This document shows positions 25,155 to 31,974 of a stretch of DNA of 43,168 nt, piece after piece (the stretch's first letter is position 1; every line of letters begins with the position of its first letter). The DNA is from Petrotoga mexicana DSM 14811 (GTDB taxonomy: Bacteria; Thermotogota; Thermotogae; Petrotogales; Petrotogaceae): contig NZ_AZRN01000002.1 of the NCBI RefSeq assembly GCF_002895565.1, forward strand, positions 1-43,168. The letters run 5' to 3'. The translations under genes were made by a program, and so were the position numbers. The notes under the pieces were generated by a model. It had not been told where the DNA came from. It saw nothing but the letters and a program-made list of their open reading frames with translations, and made no database searches.

Positions 25155-26635
25155 ATTAACGCCCCCTCGAAGACTTTTAATCTTTGCTCATTGTTATAAA
25201 TAGTGAGGATGTATCTATAACCTTCCTCTTCTAAAATTGGCACTTCGCCAATCAGCAACGTTTCTTGGTTTGAAACTAACCACTCTTGGCTCGATGAAAG
25301 AAGATCGTAAACGCCTATGCTTACGCCATCTTTATCTAAAATGCTCAAGCTTCCTTTAGGGATAATGTATCTTTCCCCCGTATTTTTGATCAAGGCACTG
25401 AAAATTCCGCTGCCTTCTATTTTTTCATAATTTGAGCTCACTAACTCTACATCATAATTTACTTCACCTATGATAGTCTCTACGTTGACCTTTTTCTGAG
25501 ATAAAAATTTTCCCGATTCATCGTAGGCATTTAAAACGATCTTTCCGTAGTATGCACCATTTTCTACTTCTTTTGGTACATTTATTGAAAGGATAACCCT
25601 CGAGGTTCGTTGAGTGTTAACTGTAAAAGATGATGGGGACCTCAAAGATATCCAAGATAGTAAGTATCTATCTTTAGGTAAACTCGCAAAATCTTCTCCA
25701 CCAACTTGTACCGTAACGTTTTGATTGGACATATTTTGTAGATTTATAACAAAGGTTTTTACAGCACCAGGGTAAAGTTCATAACTGAACTCTGTATTGT
25801 CAAGTATAAGTGCAAGTTCCGTTGGAGGAGTGAAATTAAACCCTTCTTCAGGAACATTTATATCGTACGTAAAGACTCTTTGCCTGTTGGAGTAGTTAAC
25901 AAAGAGGTTTATTTTATAATCTCCTGGAGCTAATAAATACATGGGTTTACCTGAAAAAACAACTTTGTTCCCTTTTAATACTCTTTGGGTGGTTATATTG
26001 TTTTTTTCCATGTAAGAAGATTTTAAGGGCAATCTTTCTATCATCCGGCCTGATTTATCTCTCAAGATAGCTTCAGCAGAAATTACGAGGTCATAACTTG
26101 AACCGTTAGCAATTGTAGCTTCGAATACTGGTTTACCTTCTTCATCCGGAACGATCTTCACATCTTCAACTTCTACCCTTGTTATGACGGTTCCTTGTAT
26201 GTGAGCTGTGATTCTTATCGCATACCTTATAATTATTCCTATCGTTCCACTAGTTTCAACTTCTGGGGTAATCATGAGGATAAAATTGTAAGTTCCAAAA
26301 GGAGCGTTTGAAGGGATATTAACGATAACATCAACAGGCGTTGTCGAACGTGGAGAAACGGTAATGGAGTTTGGAAACTCAATCCAATTTGAATATATAA
26401 AGTTATCTGGAGTTGCTTCTACATAATCAAAATTTCCAGTTAAGTCCTGACTCAGTTGGTAAAGTTCTATATTGACGTTTTGTGTGGTGTTGCCTCCAAT
26501 GACGTTTATAGTAGCAACGAATTCCTCCCCTGCCCTGACGTCCTTTTCAACGGACAGGGGTGAAACGGTTATCTGAGTAAAAGAAAAAGTTGTAAAAAGT
26601 AAAAAACTAATCGATAGAATAAAAAATTTCTTCAT
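25151..26635 (-). CDS. Secreted multi-Ig-like protein (DUF916/NEW3-like), putative periplasmic chaperone or scaffold
   Basis: A 494-residue secreted protein: signal peptide (FFILSISFLLFTTFSFTQ) followed by four or so beta-sandwich domains. The first (about 20-150: ITVSPLSVEKDVRAGEEF, then APFGTYNFILMITPE) resembles the DUF916 or pilus-chaperone-like N-terminal domain. The second (about 155-265) holds VANGSSYDLVISAEA-type strands, the third (about 270-395) is NEW3-like (ELYPGAVKTFVINLQNMSNQ, VPKEVENGAYYGKIVLNAYD), and the last runs to the end. No transmembrane anchor is visible at the C-terminus. It is first of three overlapping genes with the secretin and the barrel. Its role as chaperone or scaffold for the small secreted proteins upstream is inference from fold and position. 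Confidence 0.75.
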   Translation of the reverse strand: MKKFFILSISFLLFTTFSFTQITVSPLSVEKDVRAGEEFVATINVIGGNTTQNVNIELYQLSQDLTGNFDYVEATPDNFIYSNWIEFPNSITVSPRSTTPVDVIVNIPSNAPFGTYNFILMITPEVETSGTIGIIIRYAIRITAHIQGTVITRVEVEDVKIVPDEEGKPVFEATIANGSSYDLVISAEAILRDKSGRMIERLPLKSSYMEKNNITTQRVLKGNKVVFSGKPMYLLAPGDYKINLFVNYSNRQRVFTYDINVPEEGFNFTPPTELALILDNTEFSYELYPGAVKTFVINLQNMSNQNVTVQVGGEDFASLPKDRYLLSWISLRSPSSFTVNTQRTSRVILSINVPKEVENGAYYGKIVLNAYDESGKFLSQKKVNVETIIGEVNYDVELVSSNYEKIEGSGIFSALIKNTGERYIIPKGSLSILDKDGVSIGVYDLLSSSQEWLVSNQETLLIGEVPILEEEGYRYILTIYNNEQRLKVFEGALM

Positions 26636-26664
26636 GATTATTACCCATCCCCTTTTTTGTGTCT

Positions 26665-26673
26665 ATTATATCA
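26665..26673 (-). promoter_or_regulatory. Extended -10 promoter for the Ig-like/secretin/barrel operon
   Basis: On the minus strand TGATATAAT, i.e. TGn plus a perfect TATAAT, 30 bp before the ATG at 26635. No good -35 is seen. It would give the assembly genes a second, weaker source of transcript beyond read-through of the upstream terminator. Confidence 0.55.
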
Positions 26674-26732
26674 CAATTTATAATTATGAAATCTTTAATT
26701 TTAATATTTTATTCCTTAAAAGACTTTGCACC

Positions 26733-26786
26733 TAAATAATAATAAAATTACCCCTTTTACGTGCTTTATAGCAAAAAGGGGTAATT
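26733..26786 (-). terminator. Strong hairpin terminator after the putative major subunit gene
   Basis: 13-bp stem AATTACCCCTTTT / AAAAGGGGTAATT (26746-26758 with 26774-26786), extended by an inner TGCT/AGCA stem with loop TTAT. On the minus strand it is followed by TTTTATTATTATTT. It lies 45 bp after the stop of the 26831-27283 gene and before the assembly genes. Confidence 0.85.
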
Positions 26787-26830
26787 GATAGATATGAAAT
26801 ATTATTAATAAATGTTCTTGAAAAAAACTT

Positions 26831-27283
26831 TTAGATTGAAGCTATGGTGAAGGTTACATCGGCGATTTTTGTGCTTGGTGTGAGTGAACCTAGATTTAAG
26901 TTGCCTAGAACGTCAAGTGTTGCAGTAACGTCGAAAACCACATTTCCTGCCCCTCCAAAACCAGCTGCCGCTGTGTCTATAGTAATTTGTAATAAATTAG
27001 ACCAAATGGAATAGCCTGCCATCGCGGTTACTGAACTAGTAACATTATAACTCACGTTTGCCTCAGCTAAGAGCTTTACAGTGTCTGAGGGATTTGCGGG
27101 ATTTGCTGGATCAAATACTAAATCGAACTGGCTATCAATACTTGAAGAATCTACTGACAATCTCACAAATGCTGGAACATTCAAAAAGACAGGAACGTTA
27201 ACAGTATCAGAAACTTGTGCCAACCCTGAAACTGACATCAACATCACCATCATCAAAACTACTAAACCTAAAACTTTTTTCAT
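26831..27283 (-). CDS. Small secreted Ig-like subunit 1 (putative major subunit), unrecognised family
   Basis: A 150-residue secreted protein: signal peptide (KKVLGLVVLMMVMLMSVSGL, cleaved after AQ) and one beta-rich domain that is unusually rich in Ala, Val, Ser and Asn and has no Cys. It begins VNVPVFLNVPAFVRLSVDS and ends TKIADVTFTIASI. Both ends are shared with the proteins at 27416 and 29428 and with the last domain of the 28029 protein. The SD is AGGGGTG, 7 nt before ATG. It has its own promoter and is followed by a strong terminator, the pattern expected for an abundant structural subunit. Its DNA is less AT-rich than its neighbours. Function unknown. Confidence 0.75.
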   Translation of the reverse strand: MKKVLGLVVLMMVMLMSVSGLAQVSDTVNVPVFLNVPAFVRLSVDSSSIDSQFDLVFDPANPANPSDTVKLLAEANVSYNVTSSVTAMAGYSIWSNLLQITIDTAAAGFGGAGNVVFDVTATLDVLGNLNLGSLTPSTKIADVTFTIASI

Positions 27284-27347
27284 AATTTTACACCCCTTTT
27301 AAAATTTTTTGTTTTTTGAATTATTTTCATTTTGCTTTTCTAATTTA

Positions 27348-27391
27348 ATTATACTTGTCATACTAAAACCATACTAATTTTTAATAAAAAT
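27348..27391 (-). promoter_or_regulatory. Promoter region of subunit 1 with 11-bp-spaced direct repeats
   Basis: On the minus strand: -10 TATAAT (27353-27348), no TTGACA, but two copies of TTAGTATG (27377-27370 and 27366-27359), start to start 11 bp, the distal one covering the -35 position. Upstream lies ATTTTTATTAAAAATTA (27391-27375), which recurs at the same distance (38 bp) from the -10 of the next gene. Such helical-period repeats at -35 are how SARP-type activators bind. Confidence 0.6.
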
Positions 27392-27415
27392 TCAATCAGA
27401 ATTTATGTTACAAAT

Positions 27416-27868
27416 TTAGATACTCGAAACTGTTATTTGAATATTTCCGATTTGGCCATTTATAAAGGTATAGATAATACCTTGCAAAAGGCCTACATCC
27501 AACTGAAAAGTCAAAGTGTAGCTTTGTATTCCAGGAGTTCCTCCAGAGCCTGACAAAAACAAACTATAAGAATCTTCTATTAAACCTTGTTGAAAACTAG
27601 AAAATGATTCAAGGACCGTAAAAACAGCTGTTAAATTATAATTTATATTGGATTCTACTATAAAAGTTAAACTGTCTTCGACTATGTCGCCCCAGTTGGC
27701 AATCGTGGCATACAAGTCTAAACGTGAATCGCTAAGGTTGGTAATTTTCAAGTATTCAGGTACCGTTATATAAATAGGAACGGTAAATTCTTCATTTGTA
27801 GCAAATGAGACTGATGAAATAATAATTACAAAAGTGAAAATAAATGTGTATTTTAATTTTTGAACCAT
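27416..27868 (-). CDS. Small secreted Ig-like subunit 2, paralogue of subunit 1
   Basis: A 150-residue secreted protein with a signal peptide (YTFIFTFVIIISSVSFA). The mature start EEFTVPIYITVPEYLKI and the C-terminal GQIGNIQITVSSI match subunit 1 in pattern and spacing, with ESNINYNLTAVF against its AEANVSYNVTSSV in the middle. Overall identity is modest, so these are diverged paralogues. The SD TGAGGA precedes the ATG closely. It shares its promoter architecture with subunit 1. Family and function unknown. Confidence 0.72.
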   Translation of the reverse strand: MVQKLKYTFIFTFVIIISSVSFATNEEFTVPIYITVPEYLKITNLSDSRLDLYATIANWGDIVEDSLTFIVESNINYNLTAVFTVLESFSSFQQGLIEDSYSLFLSGSGGTPGIQSYTLTFQLDVGLLQGIIYTFINGQIGNIQITVSSI

Positions 27869-27915
27869 TAGTCCTCACGCCCTGACTTAATTTTCTATAA
27901 ACTAATTCTAATTTA

Positions 27916-27959
27916 ATTATACTCCGGGTAATAAGATGACAATTAATTTTAATAAAAAT
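27916..27959 (-). promoter_or_regulatory. Promoter region of subunit 2, paralogous to that of subunit 1
   Basis: On the minus strand TATAATTAAATTAGAA, identical over 16 bases to the sequence at the subunit 1 promoter, with ATTTTTATTAAAATTA exactly 38 bp before the -10 as there. No -35 consensus. The 11-bp direct repeats of the subunit 1 promoter are not obvious here. Confidence 0.55.
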
Positions 27960-28028
27960 ACAATAAGAATTTTGAAGAAAAACAGTAAAATGAAAATAAA
28001 AAAATTAGAGGAAAGATTTAGGAAGGTA

Positions 28029-29231
28029 TCAAGAAGCCGAAAGAGTGATATACACATCTCCTATATGGATAATTTCATCGACGGTGATAACTTTATTTTC
28101 AAAAAGGGATAGTATTAGTTCACGTTTATCATTCCACAAATCGGCAAAGTTTGCCTTTATTTCAATATCAAAATCGGTATTGCCGTTCTCTACGGATATT
28201 ACTTCATCATTTTGTAAAAAAATGTAATCTGCCAAAAAGTTATAAGTCTCAAAAATAACCATTGAAAGATAAATCTCGTACTTTGGCAAGGTTGATTTAA
28301 TCTGCACTGGAAGTGAAGAAATAACATTATTCTGTGGGTTTGCAAGGTCAAAAGTTAGTTGAATTCTGCCTTCTCCTCCGATGATGAAGGTTATATCAGG
28401 TTCAGGAACCTTAAAGTAAATAGGAATTGCTAAATAACTAAAACACCCACCTTCCATCGGGATAGATATGACAGCGTTCGCTACGTGAAGTCCTTCTTTG
28501 GGAGACCCAGCCTCAACATATTTTTCTTGTAACAAACTTCCATAATTGTTGAATAGGTTACCTAAATTAGAGCCAACTTTTACATCGAACTCTACATTTG
28601 GATTATTTAAATAGATATTAGGAGAACTTAAAAATTGTAAATAACTATCTTCAGATAGAAAATCAAACCCATCTAACAACTCAACACTAACGTAAACATG
28701 AAGGGGGGGTAAGTTAGACTTGAGAGATAGGTTAGAAATTTTTTGATCGTACCATGGCCCACTACCTGGATAAGGTGGAGAAAATACAAAGACTATGTCG
28801 TTTGAAACTGTATAGTTCACAAAGAAGTCATCAACTACGAAATAAACGTCAACAAAATCTAACTGTTTCCCATTTGAGTCAAAAAGCAAAAATTCTCCTA
28901 TTTTTGTGCCTGAAGAAGATAAAAGACCATTCTTAAACATAGCTAGAATTTTTTGGTTATTACTTTGCCAAAATGTTTGGACATTAAACCCTAGTTGTAT
29001 TATATAAGTATTTCCGTTTTTCCAACTTGAAGGGTTGAAATAACTTTTAAAAAATTCGTAATTACGTTCTAGTTGTAATTCTACACGAGAAACGTTCGAT
29101 TGCTTAACATCAATTAGAATTTGCTGGTAGTTGTAATGGTCCTTATCTAATTTGAATTCGAAATAATTGTTTGTTGAAAATATGCTTATAGTTATGAACA
29201 AAAAAGTTAAAAAGACAATTATTTTCCTCAT
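28029..29231 (-). CDS. Secreted protein of three tandem subunit-like domains
   Basis: A 400-residue secreted protein (signal peptide RKIIVFLTFLFITISIF). I count three related beta domains, roughly 25-130, 130-260 and 265-400. Each seems to carry a strand pair with an aromatic/FL segment (LLDGFDFLSEDSYLQFL and IFETYNFLADYIFLQ in the last two), then a FDVKVGSNLGNLFNN or FDIEIKANFADLWND stretch, and each ends in a strand like IGDVYITLSAS, the same C-terminal pattern as the small subunits. The third opens with AIPIYFKVPEPDITF, the PVY-x-VP motif. ATG at 29231 is preferred over the GTG at 29240 because AGGAAG then lies 8 nt upstream. It may be a tip, anchor or minor subunit. Confidence 0.7.
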   Translation of the reverse strand: MRKIIVFLTFLFITISIFSTNNYFEFKLDKDHYNYQQILIDVKQSNVSRVELQLERNYEFFKSYFNPSSWKNGNTYIIQLGFNVQTFWQSNNQKILAMFKNGLLSSSGTKIGEFLLFDSNGKQLDFVDVYFVVDDFFVNYTVSNDIVFVFSPPYPGSGPWYDQKISNLSLKSNLPPLHVYVSVELLDGFDFLSEDSYLQFLSSPNIYLNNPNVEFDVKVGSNLGNLFNNYGSLLQEKYVEAGSPKEGLHVANAVISIPMEGGCFSYLAIPIYFKVPEPDITFIIGGEGRIQLTFDLANPQNNVISSLPVQIKSTLPKYEIYLSMVIFETYNFLADYIFLQNDEVISVENGNTDFDIEIKANFADLWNDKRELILSLFENKVITVDEIIHIGDVYITLSAS

Positions 29232-29262
29232 TTTAATCACTTCCTAATAATTTTCTTTCTAA

Positions 29263-29268
29263 ATTATA
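29263..29268 (-). promoter_or_regulatory. -10 element of the three-domain protein gene
   Basis: TATAAT on the minus strand in GAGGTATAATTTAGAAAG, 31 bp before the ATG at 29231. Like the other two minus-strand subunit promoters it lacks a -35 consensus and has AT-rich ATTTTTATTGAAAG about 40 bp upstream. Confidence 0.5.
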
Positions 29269-29365
29269 CCTCATTTTTTATAAATAATTTTAATTCTTTC
29301 AATAAAAATTTAATAAAAATGATTATAATTCGCCTTTAATAATGATTACAAAAAAACAAGAAAGC

Positions 29366-29394
29366 TTGACATTTTCATTTTTATTTAGTATAAT
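29366..29394 (+). promoter_or_regulatory. Consensus sigma-70 promoter of subunit 3
   Basis: TTGACA (29366-29371), a 17-bp spacer and TATAAT (29389-29394): a perfect match in both boxes. It drives the divergent gene at 29428. The contrast with the -35-less promoters of its paralogues suggests constitutive against regulated expression. Confidence 0.88.
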
Positions 29395-29427
29395 TTTATT
29401 AGACTTTTATTAGAGGTGGTGAGTGTA

Positions 29428-29922
29428 ATGAAAAAGACAATTTTCGTAACGTTAATAATTTTGTTTGTTATGAATATAAGCGTTATTTCTTTTTCTCAAA
29501 CTTCTGATAGTGTTAATATCCCGGTTTATATCAGTGTTCCCAGCTATGCTGCAATTGACTCTGTTGATAAAGAGAGATTAGATTATGAATTAGATTTGTC
29601 ATCTCCTGAAAACAAAAATGAAGAGGTTAAAATAAAAATCGTAGCAAATACAGCTTTTGAGATTAATGTGGAATTTGATGCCGAAGAAAGCAACTTTAAC
29701 GAACAGAACCAAGCATTGTTTGAATTGTTGAATAGCAGTTATAATTACTCTCTAAATAGTAACGATTCATCGTCTGGAGTTATTGAAAAAACCGTTCAAG
29801 TGGGCTTTAATTTTCAACAGGTGCTTGATAGCAATCCTGAAATGAGAGAGTTACTTTTGGAAAGTGGAGAATACAACGATAAGGTTGGAAATTTTGTTTT
29901 CACAGTTTCTCCTGCAGTTTAA
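29428..29922 (+). CDS. Small secreted Ig-like subunit 3, divergently transcribed paralogue
   Basis: A 164-residue secreted protein: signal peptide (TIFVTLIILFVMNISVISF, cleaved near SQ), mature start SDSVNIPVYISVPSYAAID (compare subunit 1, VNVPVFLNVPAF) and C-terminus DKVGNFVFTVSPAV. The middle is more acidic (Asn/Glu/Ser-rich) than in the paralogues. ATG at 29428 with GAGGTGGTGAG before it is preferred to the GTG at 29416, which lies inside that SD. Its last codons fall in a 13-bp sequence repeated at 30064-30076 on the other side of a repeat cluster. Confidence 0.75.
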   Translation: MKKTIFVTLIILFVMNISVISFSQTSDSVNIPVYISVPSYAAIDSVDKERLDYELDLSSPENKNEEVKIKIVANTAFEINVEFDAEESNFNEQNQALFELLNSSYNYSLNSNDSSSGVIEKTVQVGFNFQQVLDSNPEMRELLLESGEYNDKVGNFVFTVSPAV

Positions 29923-30076
29923 AGATAATTAAGCGCCCCTTAGCCCCGCAGCCCGCCCACAAGGAAAAGGTTCTTTGCCCTTTCATCACGTTTTCCGCCC
30001 TTCTAAGGAAAAAATAAAAGTCTTTGTCCAACATTCCACCCAATGAAGGAAAATTTTCCGTGTAGTTTAAAGATAA
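29916..30076 (+). repeat. 13-bp direct repeats flanking a GC-rich repeat insertion
   Basis: AGTTTAAAGATAA occurs at 29916-29928 (spanning the stop of subunit 3) and at 30064-30076. Between them lies the GC-rich cluster. Removing one copy and the cluster would join the gene end to the terminator at 30096 with a short natural spacing, so the pair looks like a target duplication. Confidence 0.65.
29930..30057 (-). repeat. GC-rich repeat cluster, opposite in direction to the flanking genes
   Basis: On the minus strand it holds two or three module-A-like units of falling quality: one ending GGGCTAAGGGGCGC after CTTGTGGGCGGGCTGCG, then CCTTAGAAGGGCGGAAAACG, then CCTTCATTGGGTGGAATGTT. It is the only cluster in the window that opposes the surrounding genes. 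Confidence 0.75.
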
Positions 30077-30095
30077 ATACTGCAGCAAACGTTCG

Positions 30096-30124
30096 AGAGG
30101 TAGGTTGATCCCTGCCTCTTTTTT
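30096..30124 (+). terminator. Rho-independent terminator downstream of subunit 3
   Basis: 9-bp stem AGAGGTAGG / CCTGCCTCT with one G-U pair, loop TTGATC and a run of seven T. It would end the subunit 3 transcript before the DUF177-rpmF operon. Confidence 0.85.
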
Positions 30125-30200
30125 ATTATTCAAAAATTAACAATTATTTTGTATTTGATAAACTTTTTTGAAGTAAAATAAAACGGCTGAGGTGAGAATA

Positions 30201-30764
30201 ATGTTTAACGAAGAATTGAAAAATAAAAACCTTATAATTGAATTAGAATCTTTTGAAAAGATATTAGAAAGAGAAATCATCATTAGAAATTGGAAAGAAA
30301 TTGAACTACCTTCTGAAAAGGCAAAGATACTTGCCCCGATAGATGTCAATGTTTCTTTGGAGAAAGGAGAAAGTCGTGTATTAGTAAGTGGTAAAATTGA
30401 AACTATGGTCCAGCTTCATTGCTCGAGATGTTTGAAACCCATTGAGTACTGGATAGAAGAAAGTTTTGAAGCAGTCTATTTAAGTAGGAACTTTGAAAAG
30501 TATTTGTCAAAAACTGAGCGTTTAAAAACATTGGATAATCTTATTTACTATGATGGCCAATCACTAGATTTGACAAATCGAGTAATAGAGACTATAATAT
30601 TATCAGTACCAGAGGTTCCACTGTGTAGAGAAGATTGTAAAGGGTTATGTCCTATCTGTGGGACTGATTTAAACGAAAATCCAGATCATTCTTGTGAAAC
30701 AGAGGAGATTGACCCACGTTTTGTAACATTAAAAAAATTGCTGGATAACGAAAAATTAAATTAA
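30201..30764 (+). CDS. yceD: YceD/DUF177-family protein
   Basis: A 187-residue DUF177 protein, found next to rpmF and plsX in most bacteria and linked in plants and E. coli to 23S rRNA accumulation. The domain shows LHCSRCLKPIEY in the middle and a zinc-type C-terminal segment VPLCREDCKGLCPICGTDLN (about 143-162) with four cysteines. ATG at 30201 with GAGGTGAG upstream is preferred to the GTG at 30192, which is part of that SD. The gene order DUF177-rpmF-plsX supports the call. Confidence 0.88.
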   Translation: MFNEELKNKNLIIELESFEKILEREIIIRNWKEIELPSEKAKILAPIDVNVSLEKGESRVLVSGKIETMVQLHCSRCLKPIEYWIEESFEAVYLSRNFEKYLSKTERLKTLDNLIYYDGQSLDLTNRVIETIILSVPEVPLCREDCKGLCPICGTDLNENPDHSCETEEIDPRFVTLKKLLDNEKLN

Positions 30765-30791
30765 TACAAAATACTAAAGGGGGAAACATAC

Positions 30792-30974
30792 ATGGCAACG
30801 CCAAAACAAAAACCTTCAAGAAGTAGGACACATTCAAGAAGAGCAAAATTTTACTCTGCATACAAGATCAACGTTGTAAAATGTCCGAAGTGCGGAGAGC
30901 CAAAATTACCACACCGCGTTTGTTTGAATTGTGGATACTATGGTGACAAACAAATCTTAGAAATAGGTGAATAA
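30792..30974 (+). CDS. rpmF: 50S ribosomal protein L32
   Basis: 60 residues, with the basic N-terminus ATPKQKPSRSRTHSRRAKF and a zinc ribbon of two C-x2-C pairs (VKCPKCGEPKLPHRVCLNCG). AAAGGGGGAAAC precedes the ATG. The stop is followed after 4 bp by the plsX start. Confidence 0.95.
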   Translation: MATPKQKPSRSRTHSRRAKFYSAYKINVVKCPKCGEPKLPHRVCLNCGYYGDKQILEIGE

Positions 30975-30978
30975 GCCA

Positions 30979-31959
30979 ATGGATAGTGTAAAAATAGGTA
31001 TAGATCTATACGGCGGTGATAATGCGCCCCACTCAGTTGTTGAGGGCGCACTTTTTGCTTTGAAGAATAAGTTTCTTTCCCCGGACGAATTGATTATAGT
31101 GGGAAATGAAATTTCGAAAGAAGATTTAGATAAAATATCGAATTTAAAGATTGTACCAGCTAAAAACTTGGTTAGTAACGAAACAAAACCAACAGAAGTT
31201 TTGAAATTGAAGGAATCTTCCATGTATGTTGGTTGTGATATGTTGAAAAATAACGAATTAAATGCTTTTGTGAGTGCAGGCAACACTGGTGCATTACTTT
31301 CAAGCGGTACTTTTGTTGCTGGTAGGCTTCCTGGTATAAAAAGGCCTGCCTTGGTTTTGGCCCTTCCTTCTAAATCAAATAAACCTAAAATTTTGGTGGA
31401 TGCGGGAGCGAATGCTGAAGTAAAAGCTGAACATTTTTACGATTTCGCTAGGGAAGGAATAGCTTATGCTAAATTTTTGAATCTTGAAAATCCCAGAGTG
31501 GGGATTTTAAATATCGGTTCTGAAGACGAAAAGGGGAATTCACTAGTTAGAGAAGCTTCTAATTTGTTAAAAGAAGAAAAGAAGTTTAATTATGTCGGCT
31601 ATATAGAAGCACGTGAACTGTTTGATGACACGTGTGATATAATAGTTACAGATGGATTCACTGGTAACAACGTTTTAAAAACAATAGAAGGTACAGCTTA
31701 TTTCATCCTCCACGAATTGAAAGAAACGATAAAAAAGGGTGGGTTGTTCACAAAATTAGGAGCCTTGTTTTTAAAAGGGTCATTGAAGTCTTTAGTTAAT
31801 AAGATTGATTATAGGAGTTATGGTGGAACATTCTTTTTGGGGGTCAATGGTATTTTAGTCAAGGCACATGGGTCTTCAGACGCAGAGGCAATAGCTAACG
31901 CTTTGTATGTGGCTTACAGAGCTGCTAAATTTGACTTGATCAAAAAGATTGAGATTTAA
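30979..31959 (+). CDS. plsX: Phosphate acyltransferase PlsX
   Basis: A 326-residue enzyme that makes acyl-phosphate from acyl-ACP for phospholipid synthesis, peripheral at the membrane. Motifs: KIGIDLYGGDNAPHSVVEGA at the N-terminus, FVSAGNTGALLSSGTF, LVDAGANAEVKAEHFYDFA, VGILNIGSEDEKGN and VTDGFTGNNVLKTIEG. ATG at 30979 with AGGTGA 8 nt upstream is preferred to the GTG at 30967, which overlaps rpmF. Length is normal. Confidence 0.95.
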   Translation: MDSVKIGIDLYGGDNAPHSVVEGALFALKNKFLSPDELIIVGNEISKEDLDKISNLKIVPAKNLVSNETKPTEVLKLKESSMYVGCDMLKNNELNAFVSAGNTGALLSSGTFVAGRLPGIKRPALVLALPSKSNKPKILVDAGANAEVKAEHFYDFAREGIAYAKFLNLENPRVGILNIGSEDEKGNSLVREASNLLKEEKKFNYVGYIEARELFDDTCDIIVTDGFTGNNVLKTIEGTAYFILHELKETIKKGGLFTKLGALFLKGSLKSLVNKIDYRSYGGTFFLGVNGILVKAHGSSDAEAIANALYVAYRAAKFDLIKKIEI

Positions 31960-31974
31960 AAGGGGGTTTAAAAA

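Noticed and set aside
29900-30133. 77-codon minus-strand reading frame across the repeat cluster
   Set aside because: It is made of the repeat and of the terminator region, has no SD and ends inside the subunit 3 gene; the WAGCGAKGR stretch in it is only the repeat in translation.
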